From the NCBI RefSeq assembly GCF_029919115.1, contig NZ_CP123990.1, positions 3,286,001 through 3,350,000 on the forward strand: a DNA stretch of 64,000 nt, written 5' to 3'. Below, one piece after another: positions 23,924-37,745 of this stretch. The translations under genes and the position numbers were made by a program. The notes below the pieces were generated by a model. That model worked only from the letters and a program-made list of their open reading frames with translations. It was not told the origin of the DNA and did no database searches. The DNA comes from Variovorax paradoxus (GTDB lineage: Bacteria; Pseudomonadota; Gammaproteobacteria; Burkholderiales; Burkholderiaceae_C). Within the stretch, counting starts at the first letter, position 1. Each line of letters begins with the position of its first letter.

Positions 23924-24814
23924 TTGGAGCAACTGACAGGCAGCATCGTCGCTCTCGTCACGCCGATGCACGAAGACGGCAGTGTCGACTACCCGGCCCT
24001 GCGCCGACTGATCGACTGGCATATCGACGAAGGCACCGATTGCCTTGGCGTGGTCGGTACCACCGGTGAATCGCCCACGGTCGACGTGGAAGAGCACTGC
24101 GAAATCATCCGCGTGTCGGTCGAGCAGGCCAAGGGCCGCGTGCCCGTAATGGCGGGCTGCGGCGCCAATTCAACCAAGGAAGCCATCGAGCTTGCCAAGT
24201 TCGCCAAGGGCGTGGGCGCCGATTCGCAGCTGCAGGTGGTGCCCTACTACAACAAGCCGACGCAAGAAGGCCAATACCAGCACTTCAAGGCCATTGCAGA
24301 AGCCGTGGGCGACCTGCCTACCGTGCTCTACAACGTGCCCGGCCGCACCGTGGCCGATATGGCGCACGACACCGTGCTGCGCCTCGCGCAGGTGCCGGGC
24401 ATCATCGGCATCAAGGAAGCCACCGGCAACATCGAGCGTGCCCAGTGGCTCATTCGCGACCTGCCCAAGCACTTTGCCGTGTATTCCGGCGACGACCCGA
24501 CAGCGGTGGCTCTCATGCTCTGCGGCGGCCAAGGCAACATCAGCGTGACAGCCAACATTGCCCCGCGCAAGATGCACGAACTGTGCGTTGCGGCCATCGC
24601 GGGCGACGTGCGCAAGGCCATGCAGATCCAGTTCGAGCTGATGCCGCTGCACCGCAACCTGTTCGTCGAACCCAACCCGATTCCTCTCAAGTGGGCCATG
24701 TCCAGGCTCGGTCTTTGCGGCGGCAGCCTGCGGTTGCCGCTCACCGAACTGGCTGAAACCAACCAACCCGTGGTCGAGGCTGCCCTGCGCGCCTGCGGCC
24801 TGCTCAAGGGCTGA
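23924..24814 (+). CDS. dapA: 4-hydroxy-tetrahydrodipicolinate synthase
   Basis: A 296-residue enzyme of the lysine/diaminopimelate pathway. It condenses pyruvate with aspartate semialdehyde. Visible blocks: [10 protein letters not shown] (the Thr-Thr pair), the tyrosine region [16 protein letters not shown], and the Schiff-base lysine in GIKEATGN. The start codon is TTG ([15 protein letters not shown]), chosen since it aligns with the family start. It is followed by bamC, as in many betaproteobacteria. Confidence 0.96.
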   Translation: MEQLTGSIVALVTPMHEDGSVDYPALRRLIDWHIDEGTDCLGVVGTTGESPTVDVEEHCEIIRVSVEQAKGRVPVMAGCGANSTKEAIELAKFAKGVGADSQLQVVPYYNKPTQEGQYQHFKAIAEAVGDLPTVLYNVPGRTVADMAHDTVLRLAQVPGIIGIKEATGNIERAQWLIRDLPKHFAVYSGDDPTAVALMLCGGQGNISVTANIAPRKMHELCVAAIAGDVRKAMQIQFELMPLHRNLFVEPNPIPLKWAMSRLGLCGGSLRLPLTELAETNQPVVEAALRACGLLKG

Positions 24815-24956
24815 GCCCGCTTTCTTTCCCCAAACACCCATCTCTTTCTCCCCGCCGCATCGAGGTTACGCAACCTTTTGCCTGAACCGTGCTCAGAGAG
24901 TGCGGGCAATGCGGCCCCATAGATTGATCGAACCCATTCCAACAAGGAAGACGACG

Positions 24957-26048
24957 TTGAAGAACCTTTCGCACATCTCGCGATTCGCACTGCTGGCCCT
25001 TGTTGTCAGCCTCGCCGCCTGCTCCGTTCTAGAGGGCGACAAGATCGACTACAAGAGCGCAGGCAAGGCCCCCACGCTCGAGGTCCCGCCCGACCTGTCG
25101 CAGCTTTCGCGCGAGAACCGCTATGCGGTTCCGGGCGGCGCAGTCACGGCCAACGCCTACCAGGCCGGCGCAACCAACGCGCCTGGCATTCCCACCGCGG
25201 TGGCCAACATCGGCGACGTGCGCATGGAACGCTCGGGCACGCAGCGCTGGATCGTCATCAACCGCTCGCCCGACCAACTGTGGGATCCGGTGAAAGACTT
25301 CTGGCAGGAAAGCGGCTTCCTGCTGACCACCGAGCAGCGCAACCTCGGCATCATGGAAACCGACTGGGCTGAAAACCGCGCCAAGCTGCCGCAGGACATC
25401 ATCCGCGGCACGCTGGGCAAGCTGGTCGATTCGGTCTATTCGACCGGCGAACTCGACCGCTTCCGCACCCGCCTGGAGCGCACGCCCAACGGCACCGAGA
25501 TCTTCGTGAGCCACCGCGGCATGCAAGAGGTCTACAACAACAGCCGCCAGGACCAGACCGTGTGGCAGCCTCGCCCGAGCGACCCTGAACTCGAAACCGA
25601 GTTCCTGCGCCGCCTGATGGTCAAGCTCGGCGTTTCGCAAGAGCAGTCGAAGATCCTGGCCGCCACCACCGCGCCCACCAAGACCGCCACCGTTTCGAAC
25701 GCGGGCGGCCAGCCGGTCGTGCAGATCAACGAAGGCTTCGACCGTGCATGGCGCCGCGTGGGCCTGGCACTCGACCGCACCGGCTTCACCGTGGAAGACC
25801 GCGACCGCAGCGCCGGCATCTACTACGTGCGCTACGTAACCCCCAACGCCGACAAGAAGGAACCCGGCTTCTTCGGCAAGCTGTTCGGCAGCAGCTCCAG
25901 CAAGAACGAAGCACCGATCAAGTTCCGCATCCTCGTGAAGGGCCAGGGCGAATCGACCACGGTCTCGGTGCTGAACGAATCCGGCGCGCCCGAAACCTCG
26001 GCCAATGCGCAACGCATCGTCCAGGTCATTGCAGACGACCTGAAGTAA
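24957..26048 (+). CDS. bamC: outer membrane assembly lipoprotein BamC
   Basis: A 363-residue lipoprotein. The start is TTG at 24957 with an aaggaag Shine-Dalgarno at 24944-24950; the resulting signal peptide ISRFALLALVVSLAAC ends in a lipobox with lipidated Cys. The mature part opens with KIDYKSAGKAPTLEVPPDLSQ, the flexible BamC N-terminus that wraps BamD, and has two helix-grip domains (RWIVINRSPDQLWDPVKDFW and GFDRAWRRVGLALDRTG). It belongs to the BAM complex that folds outer-membrane beta-barrels. Upstream in-frame starts would add residues that break the signal peptide. Confidence 0.92.
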   Translation: MKNLSHISRFALLALVVSLAACSVLEGDKIDYKSAGKAPTLEVPPDLSQLSRENRYAVPGGAVTANAYQAGATNAPGIPTAVANIGDVRMERSGTQRWIVINRSPDQLWDPVKDFWQESGFLLTTEQRNLGIMETDWAENRAKLPQDIIRGTLGKLVDSVYSTGELDRFRTRLERTPNGTEIFVSHRGMQEVYNNSRQDQTVWQPRPSDPELETEFLRRLMVKLGVSQEQSKILAATTAPTKTATVSNAGGQPVVQINEGFDRAWRRVGLALDRTGFTVEDRDRSAGIYYVRYVTPNADKKEPGFFGKLFGSSSSKNEAPIKFRILVKGQGESTTVSVLNESGAPETSANAQRIVQVIADDLK

Positions 26049-26053
26049 CCCGC

Positions 26054-26830
26054 ATGCTCCGCTTCCGAAGCCTCGGCAGCGGCAGCACGGGCAACGCCGC
26101 GCTGGTCGAAGCGACCAGCGGCGGCCGCACCTCAAGGCTCCTGATCGACTGCGGCTTCGGCCTGCGGCAACTCGATCTTCGGCTTGCCAGGGCAGGCCTC
26201 GCAGCCACCGATATCGACGCCATCTTTGTCACGCATGAGCATGGCGACCACATCGGCTGCGCCCATTCGCTGTCGCGGCGCAACCGCATTCCCGTATGGA
26301 TGAGCGAAGGCACCTGGCTTGCCACGGGCGGGCGCGACTTCGAAGGCCGGCTCAACCTGGCACGGGACGACGCAGAGTTTGCGGTCGGCGACATTGCGGT
26401 GCAGCCCTTTACCGTGCCGCACGACGCGCGCGAGCCCCTGCAGCTGCGCTGCTCCGACGGCGCGCGAACGCTGGGCGTGCTCACCGACCTGGGGCACGCC
26501 ACGGCTCACGTGCTCTCCAGGCTGAGCGGCGTTCATGCGCTGCTGCTCGAGTTCAACCACGACAGCGAGCTGCTCGCCAATTCGGGCTACCCAGCCTTCT
26601 TGAAGCTGCGGGTCGGCGGCAAGCATGGCCATTTGTCGAATGAAGCCGCCGCGGACATTGCGCGCGCGGTTCGGCACGAGGGCCTGCGCCACGTGGTCGC
26701 GGCGCACCTGAGCGAGCAGAACAACCGCCCCGACATCGTGCGGCGCCTCATGGCCGAAGCCCTCGGGGGCCACGAGGCCGAGATGCTCACCGCCAGTGCA
26801 TCGGAAGGTTCGCCCTGGCTGGACGTCTGA
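26054..26830 (+). CDS. MBL-fold metallohydrolase (YycJ/WalJ-like)
   Basis: A 258-residue metallo-beta-lactamase-fold hydrolase. The motif FVTHEHGDHIGC is the HxHxDH zinc site, preceded by RFRSLGSGSTGNAALVE and followed by VPHDA, FNHDSELL and KHGHLSN. This is the pattern of YycJ/ExoD-like phosphodiesterases, whose family includes a 5'-3' DNA exonuclease in Firmicutes. It starts 5 bases after bamC, so is probably in the dapA-bamC operon. Confidence 0.85.
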   Translation: MLRFRSLGSGSTGNAALVEATSGGRTSRLLIDCGFGLRQLDLRLARAGLAATDIDAIFVTHEHGDHIGCAHSLSRRNRIPVWMSEGTWLATGGRDFEGRLNLARDDAEFAVGDIAVQPFTVPHDAREPLQLRCSDGARTLGVLTDLGHATAHVLSRLSGVHALLLEFNHDSELLANSGYPAFLKLRVGGKHGHLSNEAAADIARAVRHEGLRHVVAAHLSEQNNRPDIVRRLMAEALGGHEAEMLTASASEGSPWLDV

Positions 26831-26865
26831 TCGTTCGGCGCTTGCCCGCTATGGGGCACCATGCA

Positions 26866-26890
26866 AAAAGCCGCCGTGAGGCGGCTTTTT
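26866..26890. terminator. bidirectional rho-independent terminator
   Basis: The stem AAAAGCCGCC / GGCGGCTTTT with loop GTGA, plus T-runs on both strands. It ends the MBL gene on the plus strand and the small lipoprotein on the minus strand. Confidence 0.9.
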
Positions 26891-26926
26891 TGCTGGTTGA
26901 ATGAAAGCCCGCTGGGGCGTTCGTCG

Positions 26927-27202
26927 TTACTGCTTCGGCGCTTCGTTCTTCTTGGCGGCCTCGGTGGCGGCATTGGCCGCATCGAGGGCCGAAGAAGCAC
27001 CCGGCGAAGGCGTTGTTGCAGCCGACGGATCGGTGGTCGTCGAGGGTGCCGGAGCAGCCGCGGGCGGTGCGGGAGCCGGTTCGGTCACCGGAGCTGGAGG
27101 CGGGGTCACAACCGCCGGCGCGGCGTCTTCTTTCTTTCCGCAAGCCACGAGTGCGGCGGCGGCGATCAGCGAGGCCAGCAGGACGGATGACGGCTTCTTC
27201 AT
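26927..27202 (-). CDS. small lipoprotein with Pro/Ala-rich tail
   Basis: A 91-residue lipoprotein. MKKPSSVLLASLIAAAALVAC is a lipoprotein signal (LVAC lipobox). The rest is low-complexity Pro/Ala/Thr, ending in DAANAATEAAKKNEAPKQ. Likely an extended linker-like envelope protein; no fold predicted. It has a ggag-type Shine-Dalgarno and its own terminator. Confidence 0.7.
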   Translation of the reverse strand: MKKPSSVLLASLIAAAALVACGKKEDAAPAVVTPPPAPVTEPAPAPPAAAPAPSTTTDPSAATTPSPGASSALDAANAATEAAKKNEAPKQ

Positions 27203-27294
27203 GGAAACTCCTTTGCAATGAATGTCTGGACCAAAAAATTCTAGACCCGCATTACTGCCCGTTTGTGTCTCGCGCCCTCATTCGCGGCATTGGC

Positions 27295-27804
27295 TTACAA
27301 GCCCAGTGTCGATGCCGGAAATGCGGGCCTTCCCGCCCGCCACGACTCATCGATGGCTTCGCGCAACTCGCGCCGGGCCCGCGGGTCGAAGCCGCTCACG
27401 CCGCGGCTGCGCTCCGGGTCCGTGCGGTGGGCGCACCACTCGGGCGTCCAGATGGCGCTTGGCACCGCATTGCTGCCTTCTGCGCGCACGACGCGGCATT
27501 CGATGATGTGATCCCACATGCGGCGCCAAGGCACAAAGCGTGCATGGTTACGTTCGACTACATCGAAGCGCTGTGCCAGCAAGACGAAGCGGCGGCCGGA
27601 GGCCGACCAGGCCTGCAGCGCCTCTATGCTCGCGCGTTCGCCCAAGGGCCAGTCGGCAAAGTCAGGGTCGCTCAAGACCAGTTCTCTCCAGCCTTGCCGC
27701 GCGGCCGCCGAGAGCGCGGCCCGCACGATGCCGTCGAAGGCTTCGCGGCCGTCGAACCGGCCTTCCGGCAGGGGCTGCGCCCCTGCCCTACGCTCATCCG
27801 GCAT
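27295..27804 (-). CDS. conserved hypothetical protein
   Basis: A 169-residue protein starting at MPDERRAGAQ. It has DFADWPLGERASIEALQAW and WDHIIECRVVRAE, but no motif I can place. The first 11 bases overlap the end of the roxA-like gene, so it is translated from the same mRNA. The position just after an oxygenase of ribosomal proteins is the only clue to its role. Confidence 0.6.
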   Translation of the reverse strand: MPDERRAGAQPLPEGRFDGREAFDGIVRAALSAAARQGWRELVLSDPDFADWPLGERASIEALQAWSASGRRFVLLAQRFDVVERNHARFVPWRRMWDHIIECRVVRAEGSNAVPSAIWTPEWCAHRTDPERSRGVSGFDPRARRELREAIDESWRAGRPAFPASTLGL

Positions 27805-29003
27805 GGAGCCACCCCGCTTCGCACCACTCGGCCAGCAGCGCGAGTGCACCGTCGCTTGCGCGCGCCAGTTCGCGCGGGCCGAGCGCACGCTGGTCAGCCA
27901 GCCTGCGCATCAGCGTTGCATCGGCCCCGCCGGCGCGAAAGCTTTCGCCGTTGATGTAAAGGTGCCGCGCGTCGTAGAGCATGCGCGTGCGGCGGTCGAG
28001 CGCCACGCTGCGCAGCACGTTCGGCGCTTCAGTGCCTTCATCGAACCAGACATTGGCCTTGGGCTCGGTGAGCGATTCGCCGAGCGCACGGTCGATGGCG
28101 CCGGGGTCGCGCAGCGCGGCATCGACCGCCTTGCGCGCAAAGGCCTGCAGCGCGGCGGGCATGGCGGCCGGCGCAGCGCAGCGCGGCATCGACCGCCTTG
28201 CGCGCAAAGGCCTGCAGCGCGGCGGGCATGGCGGCCGGCGCATCGACCGCGGGCTGCGCCGGATCGCGGTAGCGGGTCAGTTCGGCGGGGCCGGCGTCTT
28301 CCAGGGCTTCCGAATAGGACTGCGCCATGCGGGCCAGCAGGTCGGCACCGAGCTCGCCCGCGGCGGAAGACCGCAGGCCGATGGAGCACGTCATGCAGTC
28401 GTCGCCGACAGCCACGCCGTCGTGCGCGTAACGCGGCGGCAAATAGAGCATGTCGCCCGGCTCGAGCACAAAGCTCTGCTCGGGCTCGAAATGCTCGAGG
28501 ATCTTGAGCGGCACGCCTTGCTGCAGGCGCAGATCGCTCTGCTTGCCGATCGACCAGCGCCGCGTACCCTGGGCCTGCAGCAAAAAGACGTCGTAGCTGT
28601 CGAAATGCGCGCCCACGCCGCCGTTGTCGCTGGCATAGCTGATCATCAAGTCGTCCAGCCGCGCATCGGGCACGAAGCGAAACTGCTGCAGCAGCGCATG
28701 CACGCCGTCGTGATGCAGGTCGACGCCCTGCACCAGCAGCGTCCATTCGGGCTGCTTGAGCGGCGGCAGCGCGCGGCGCGCGAGCGGCCCGTGCTTGAGT
28801 GTCCAGCCGGTCTTGCCGTGTCGGATGAGGCGCGATTCCACGTCCTCGCGCTCGGCCAGGGCAAAGAGCGCGCTGCGCTCGATCGGTGGCACCATGGCAG
28901 GTATGGCCTGGCGCACGAGCAAGGGCTTTTTCTGCCAATACCGCCGCATGAACTGCGCGGCGCTCAGGCCGCCGAGCAACGGCAGCGGTTGTGTAGTCTC
29001 CAT
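27794..29003 (-). pseudogene. roxA: ribosomal-protein 3-hydroxylase (RoxA/YcfD-like cupin), frameshifted by a 67-bp tandem duplication
   Basis: Reading from ATG 29003: METTQPLPLLGGLSAAQ, then the JmjC/cupin core with the Fe(II) motif GAHFDSYDVFLLQ (HxD), YLPPRYAHDGVAV (second His), and MTCSIGLRS. This is the pattern of YcfD/RoxA, the 2-oxoglutarate oxygenase that hydroxylates Arg of ribosomal protein L16. The frame shifts at 28109-28242, where a 67-bp unit is repeated in tandem. Deleting one copy restores a continuous protein of about 380 residues down to the TGA at 27794, with ANVWFDEGTEAPN and LYINGESF. As given, the C-terminal winged-helix-like part is lost. Real mutation or assembly artefact is undecided. 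Confidence 0.85.
28109..28242. repeat. 67-bp perfect tandem duplication in roxA
   Basis: Copy 1 is 28109-28175, copy 2 is 28176-28242; the two are identical base for base, with a shift of exactly 67. 67 is not a multiple of 3, hence the frameshift. Confidence 0.95.
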
Positions 29004-29005
29004 GG

Positions 29006-29015
29006 GAGAATTCTG
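29006..29015. promoter_or_regulatory. divergent overlapping -10 boxes of roxA and the FKBP gene
   Basis: The 14 bases between the two start codons include GAGAAT (29006-29011, plus strand, 6 bases before the ATG at 29018) and CAGAAT (29010-29015, minus strand, 6 bases before the ATG at 29003), which share the bases of AGAATTCT. Each could give a leaderless transcript. A GGAG at 29005-29008 might instead be a Shine-Dalgarno for the FKBP gene. Confidence 0.4.
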
Positions 29016-29017
29016 CA

Positions 29018-29542
29018 ATGGAAATCTCTGAACAATGCGTGGTCGGCCTGACCTGGACGATGAAAGACACTTTGGGCGAAGTGCTCGACGTGCTCGATGA
29101 GCCCGTGGAATTCATGGTGGGAGGCGACGACCTCTTCGACGTGATCGAAGCCGCCCTGCAGGGCCATGAGCCCGGCGCCCGGGTGCAACTGCAGCTGGAG
29201 CCCGAGCAGGGCTTCGGCGACTTCAACGACCAGCTGCTCTTTCTCGAGCCCCGCTCGCTGTTCCCTGAAGGCACGGAAGAAGGCATGACCTTCGACGGCG
29301 CCGCTCTGCCCAAGGGCGTGAGCGAAGACATGCCCAAGGACGTGATCTACACCGTGGCCGAAATCTACCCGGACCACCTGGTGCTCGACGGCAACCATCC
29401 GCTGGCAGGTATTGCGATCCGGCTCGACATCACGGTGCGTTCGGTGCGCGAAGCAACCGAAGAAGAAGTCGGCCGCGGAACGGCCGGCACGGCCTTTTTC
29501 AAGGTGCCGCCGACCGCCCCCGGCAACGATCTGCTGCACTGA
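29018..29542 (+). CDS. FKBP-type peptidyl-prolyl cis-trans isomerase, SlyD-like
   Basis: A 174-residue protein with the SlyD/FKBP architecture: FKBP halves flank an insert-in-flap (IF) domain. The N-terminal EISEQCVVGLTWTMKDTLGE and EFMVGGDDLFDVIEAALQGHEPG, then LEPEQGFGDFNDQ, and PLAGIAIRLDITVRSVREAT at the C-terminal part of FKBP. Catalyses proline isomerisation and has chaperone activity; SlyD also binds Ni when a His-rich tail is present, but here the tail lacks the His/Cys cluster. Head-to-head with the roxA-like gene, start codons 14 bp apart. Confidence 0.88.
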   Translation: MEISEQCVVGLTWTMKDTLGEVLDVLDEPVEFMVGGDDLFDVIEAALQGHEPGARVQLQLEPEQGFGDFNDQLLFLEPRSLFPEGTEEGMTFDGAALPKGVSEDMPKDVIYTVAEIYPDHLVLDGNHPLAGIAIRLDITVRSVREATEEEVGRGTAGTAFFKVPPTAPGNDLLH

Positions 29543-29570
29543 TCAGCGAGCGGGAAAACCGCAGTAGTCA

Positions 29571-29601
29571 GCAAAAAGCCGGGCACTGCCCGGCTTTTTG
29601 C
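29571..29601. terminator. bidirectional rho-independent terminator
   Basis: A 14-bp stem (GCAAAAAGCCGGGC and its complement) with loop ACT; T-rich on both strands. It lies between the FKBP gene and the converging glycine-zipper gene. Confidence 0.92.
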
Positions 29602-29630
29602 TGCTCGTGGAAAGTCCCTCGAAAAACGGC

Positions 29631-30131
29631 CTACATGCGCGAGAGCTGGCCGTTGTCGATGCGCACGCGGTCGCCGATGCGCAGGTCGCCCGGATGCTGC
29701 ACATCGAACGCACGATAACCGCCGCGGTCGGTTTGCACCGAGATGCGATAGCTCTCGTAGGCACGCGGGCCGTTGTTCTGGGCCTCGATGGTGTTGCCCA
29801 GGAGGGCGCCGCCCACAATGCCCAAGGCGGTTGCCGCCGCGCGGCCGCTGCCGTGGCCGAACTGGTTGCCCACCACACCGCCCACGACACCGCCCGCCAC
29901 GGCGCCACCGCCGGTGGTGCCGGTGCCCCTGGTTTCGCTGCGCAGCACTTCGATGTTGGCCACATGGCCGTATTCGACGTACGCCGCTTCCTGGTACGGA
30001 ACGGCCTGCGGCGGTGCCTGGTAGGGATAGCGCGTGGTGTGATAGACCGGCGCAGGAGCGACGCAGGCCGTCAGCGTGGCAAGTGCCAGCACGGAAGCGC
30101 CAATGGAAATGAAGCGCGTTGAGATTTTCAT
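29631..30131 (-). CDS. glycine-zipper 2TM-domain lipoprotein (SlyB-like)
   Basis: A 166-residue lipoprotein. The signal peptide MKISTRFISIGASVLALATLTAC has a LTAC lipobox. Residues near 70-110 form the glycine zipper with GGGAVAGGVVGGVVGNQFG and GIVGGALLGNTIE, two Gly-spaced helices as in SlyB/OsmB and Rickettsia 17-kDa antigen. The C-terminal SH3-like strand VRIDNGQLSRM is typical. Probably outer-membrane stabilising. A gaggag-type Shine-Dalgarno precedes it. The 176-bp upstream gap shows nothing else. Confidence 0.85.
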   Translation of the reverse strand: MKISTRFISIGASVLALATLTACVAPAPVYHTTRYPYQAPPQAVPYQEAAYVEYGHVANIEVLRSETRGTGTTGGGAVAGGVVGGVVGNQFGHGSGRAAATALGIVGGALLGNTIEAQNNGPRAYESYRISVQTDRGGYRAFDVQHPGDLRIGDRVRIDNGQLSRM

Positions 30132-30307
30132 GTTGATGGCTCCTCGGAAATAGTCAGTGCATCCGGAGCATCCGGAAGCACCAAGCCTGGGCCTGTGTTT
30201 AACGCCATTCCCGCACGGGGGATGACGCCCGACACACACCGGCATGTAGGAGCAAGCCGCAAGCTGATCGGTTCCGGATCTTTACTGGCCCGATACGAAC
30301 TCGGGCG

Positions 30308-30750
30308 TCAGTGCTTGCCGGTGGAGCCGTAGCCGCCCTCACCGCGTTGCGTGGCTGCAAATTCTGTGACCACCCGAAACTGAGCCTGCACGACCGGGAC
30401 GATCACGAGTTGGGCAAGCCGCTCCATCGGCTGGAGCACGAAAGGCGTGTCGCTGCGGTTCCAGGCACTGATCTTCAGTTCGCCCTGATAGTCGCTGTCG
30501 ATCAGGCCGACGAGGTTGCCCAGCACGATGCCGTGCTTGTGGCCTAGGCCCGAGCGCGGAAGAATCAGCGCCGCGTAGGCCGGATCGGCCAGGTGGATTG
30601 CGATCCCCGTGCCCACGAGCTGCCAGGCATTGGGCTCCAGCGTGATCGGCGCGTCGAGGCAGGCCCGCAGGTCTAGCCCCGCGCTGCCGGGCGTGGCATA
30701 GGCTGGCAATTGATCCACCATGCGTGGATCGAGGATACGAACGTCTACTT

Positions 30751-30754
<4 letters not shown>
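30308..30754 (-). CDS. dut: deoxyuridine 5'-triphosphate nucleotidohydrolase (dUTPase)
   Basis: A 148-residue trimeric dUTPase. The five family motifs are visible: [50 protein letters not shown] and the C-terminal [12 protein letters not shown] loop. It converts dUTP to dUMP and pyrophosphate, keeping uracil out of DNA. The start codon is GTG at 30754 and overlaps the TGA of the upstream gene (GTGA). Gene order coaBC-orf-dut is conserved in the order. Confidence 0.95.
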
Positions 30755-35083
<4,329 letters not shown>

Positions 35084-35109
35084 GCCCCAACAACAAGACT
35101 GGAGAACAC

Positions 35110-35415
35110 ATGGCGTCCGCCTACATCATCGTCGACATGAAGGTCACCGACCCCGAGCAGTACAAGCAGTACATGGCTATTGCGCCCGACGCGGTAAAGG
35201 CGGCGGGCGGCGAGTACCTTGTGCGCGGCGGCCAGTTCGAAACCCTGGAAGGCAACTGGCAGCCCGCGCGCATCGCCATGCTGCGCTTTCCCAGCTACGA
35301 GAAGGCCAAGGCTTTCTACGACGACGAGTTGTACCGTGCCGCGCGCGCCAAACGCGCCGGAACGACCGAATTCTTCAATATGGTTCTGGTCGAGGGCGTT
35401 TCCGCCCCGGTCTGA
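35110..35415 (+). CDS. DUF1330 protein
   Basis: A 101-residue single-domain ferredoxin-like fold protein (dimeric alpha-beta barrel superfamily). It has AYIIVDMKVTDPEQYKQY and the conserved GGEYLVRGG and RFPSYEKAKAFYDDELYR. Unknown function; it is fixed between kdsA and eno in this order. A ctggag Shine-Dalgarno precedes the ATG. Confidence 0.9.
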   Translation: MASAYIIVDMKVTDPEQYKQYMAIAPDAVKAAGGEYLVRGGQFETLEGNWQPARIAMLRFPSYEKAKAFYDDELYRAARAKRAGTTEFFNMVLVEGVSAPV

Positions 35416-35442
35416 GATTCAGTTCAAAACGAAAGGCAATAA

Positions 35443-36726
<1,284 letters not shown>

Positions 36727-36742
36727 CGCCCGGCTCCGCGGC

Positions 36743-37021
36743 ATGCGCTCGCGCCTCGTTCCACCCATCGTGCTGTTGCTGCTGCTGGTCGTCCTGCAGT
36801 GGCAGCTGTGGAACGGGCGCGGCAGCGTGCGCGATGTGTCGCAGCTGCAGACCAAGCTGGCTGCGCAGAAAGAGGCCAATGCCAAGGCCGCCGTCACCAA
36901 CGAGCGGCTGGCCTCCGAGGTCAACGACCTCAAGGTCGGGCTCGAAATGGTCGAAGAGCGTGCCCGACAAGAATTGGGCATGGTCAAGCCCAACGAAGTG
37001 TTCGTTCAAGTGACCCACTGA
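36743..37021 (+). CDS. ftsB: cell division protein FtsB
   Basis: A 92-residue bitopic protein: helix PPIVLLLLLVVLQWQLW (residues 7-23), then a coiled coil DVSQLQTKLAAQKEANAKAAV to about 75. With FtsL and FtsQ it forms the divisome subcomplex. Length and eno neighbour match the family. Confidence 0.93.
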   Translation: MRSRLVPPIVLLLLLVVLQWQLWNGRGSVRDVSQLQTKLAAQKEANAKAAVTNERLASEVNDLKVGLEMVEERARQELGMVKPNEVFVQVTH

Positions 37022-37022
37022 A

Positions 37023-37112
37023 TATGGCCCCCACGCTCGGCACTGCGTGTCCTCGCTGCCCCCCGAGGGGGCCGCTCGCGCCTTGGGGCGGCCCGGCGGC
37101 GCTCGACGCCTG
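37023..37112. repeat. REP-like intergenic element with GCCCCCCGAGGGGGC hairpin
   Basis: The gap between ftsB and pnuC is taken up by a GC-rich element. It contains a 15-bp hairpin (37058-37072) and the GGCCCCCACGCTCGGCACTGC-type lead-in that recurs in Comamonadaceae intergenic DNA. Origin or function unknown. Confidence 0.55.
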
Positions 37113-37121
37113 ACTCCGCTG

Positions 37122-37745
37122 ATGCCCGAGTTCTTCTCGGCCCCCGCCTTTGCGCTCTGGGGCTCTCCGGTCAGCTGGCTCGAACTCGTGGCTGCCGTGC
37201 TGGCGCTGGCCATGGTCGGCTGCAACATGCGCGAAATCCATTGGGGCTGGCCGCTCGCGATCGTCAGCTCGCTGCTCTACGTGGCCGTGTTTGCAGAGGC
37301 GCGAATCTACGGTGACGCCTCGCTCCAGGTGTTCTTCGCTATCGTCGCGCTCTGGGGCTGGGCACAGTGGCTGCGAGGCCATCGGGCTGACGGCAGCGCA
37401 CTGCGGGTCAGCCGGCTTTCGCCGCGCGGCATTGCGTTTGCGCTAGTGGCCTGCGCGGTGGCATGGCCAGCGGTCGCCCTCTTCCTGCACCGCTTCACCG
37501 ACAGCGACGTGCCCTGGTGGGACGGCTTTTCCACCGGGCTCAGCCTGGTCGGGCAGTTCCTGCTGGGGCGCAAGTTCATCGAGAACTGGCTGGTGTGGCT
37601 GGCGGTGAATATCGTGAGCGTGGGCCTTTTCATCCATAAGGGCCTGTGGCTCACCGTCGGGCTCTACGCTGTGTTCGCGGCGCTCAGCGTGGCGGGTTTT
37701 GTTGCATGGCGCTCGCGCATGCAGAGCGAGGCTGCGCGCGCATGA
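37122..37745 (+). CDS. pnuC: nicotinamide riboside transporter PnuC
   Basis: A 207-residue membrane protein with about seven helices. It has VAAVLALAMVGCNMREIHWGWPLAIVSSLLY and WGWAQWLRGH, typical of PnuC. Facilitates entry of nicotinamide riboside for NAD salvage. It overlaps the next gene (ATGA at 37742-37745), a kinase that fits the trapping step. Confidence 0.9.
   Translation: MPEFFSAPAFALWGSPVSWLELVAAVLALAMVGCNMREIHWGWPLAIVSSLLYVAVFAEARIYGDASLQVFFAIVALWGWAQWLRGHRADGSALRVSRLSPRGIAFALVACAVAWPAVALFLHRFTDSDVPWWDGFSTGLSLVGQFLLGRKFIENWLVWLAVNIVSVGLFIHKGLWLTVGLYAVFAALSVAGFVAWRSRMQSEAARA

Noticed and set aside
30132..30307. Gap upstream of the glycine-zipper gene examined for an RNA gene or riboswitch
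   Set aside because: Only a short GCATCCGGA direct repeat and a Shine-Dalgarno were seen; no stable conserved structure.
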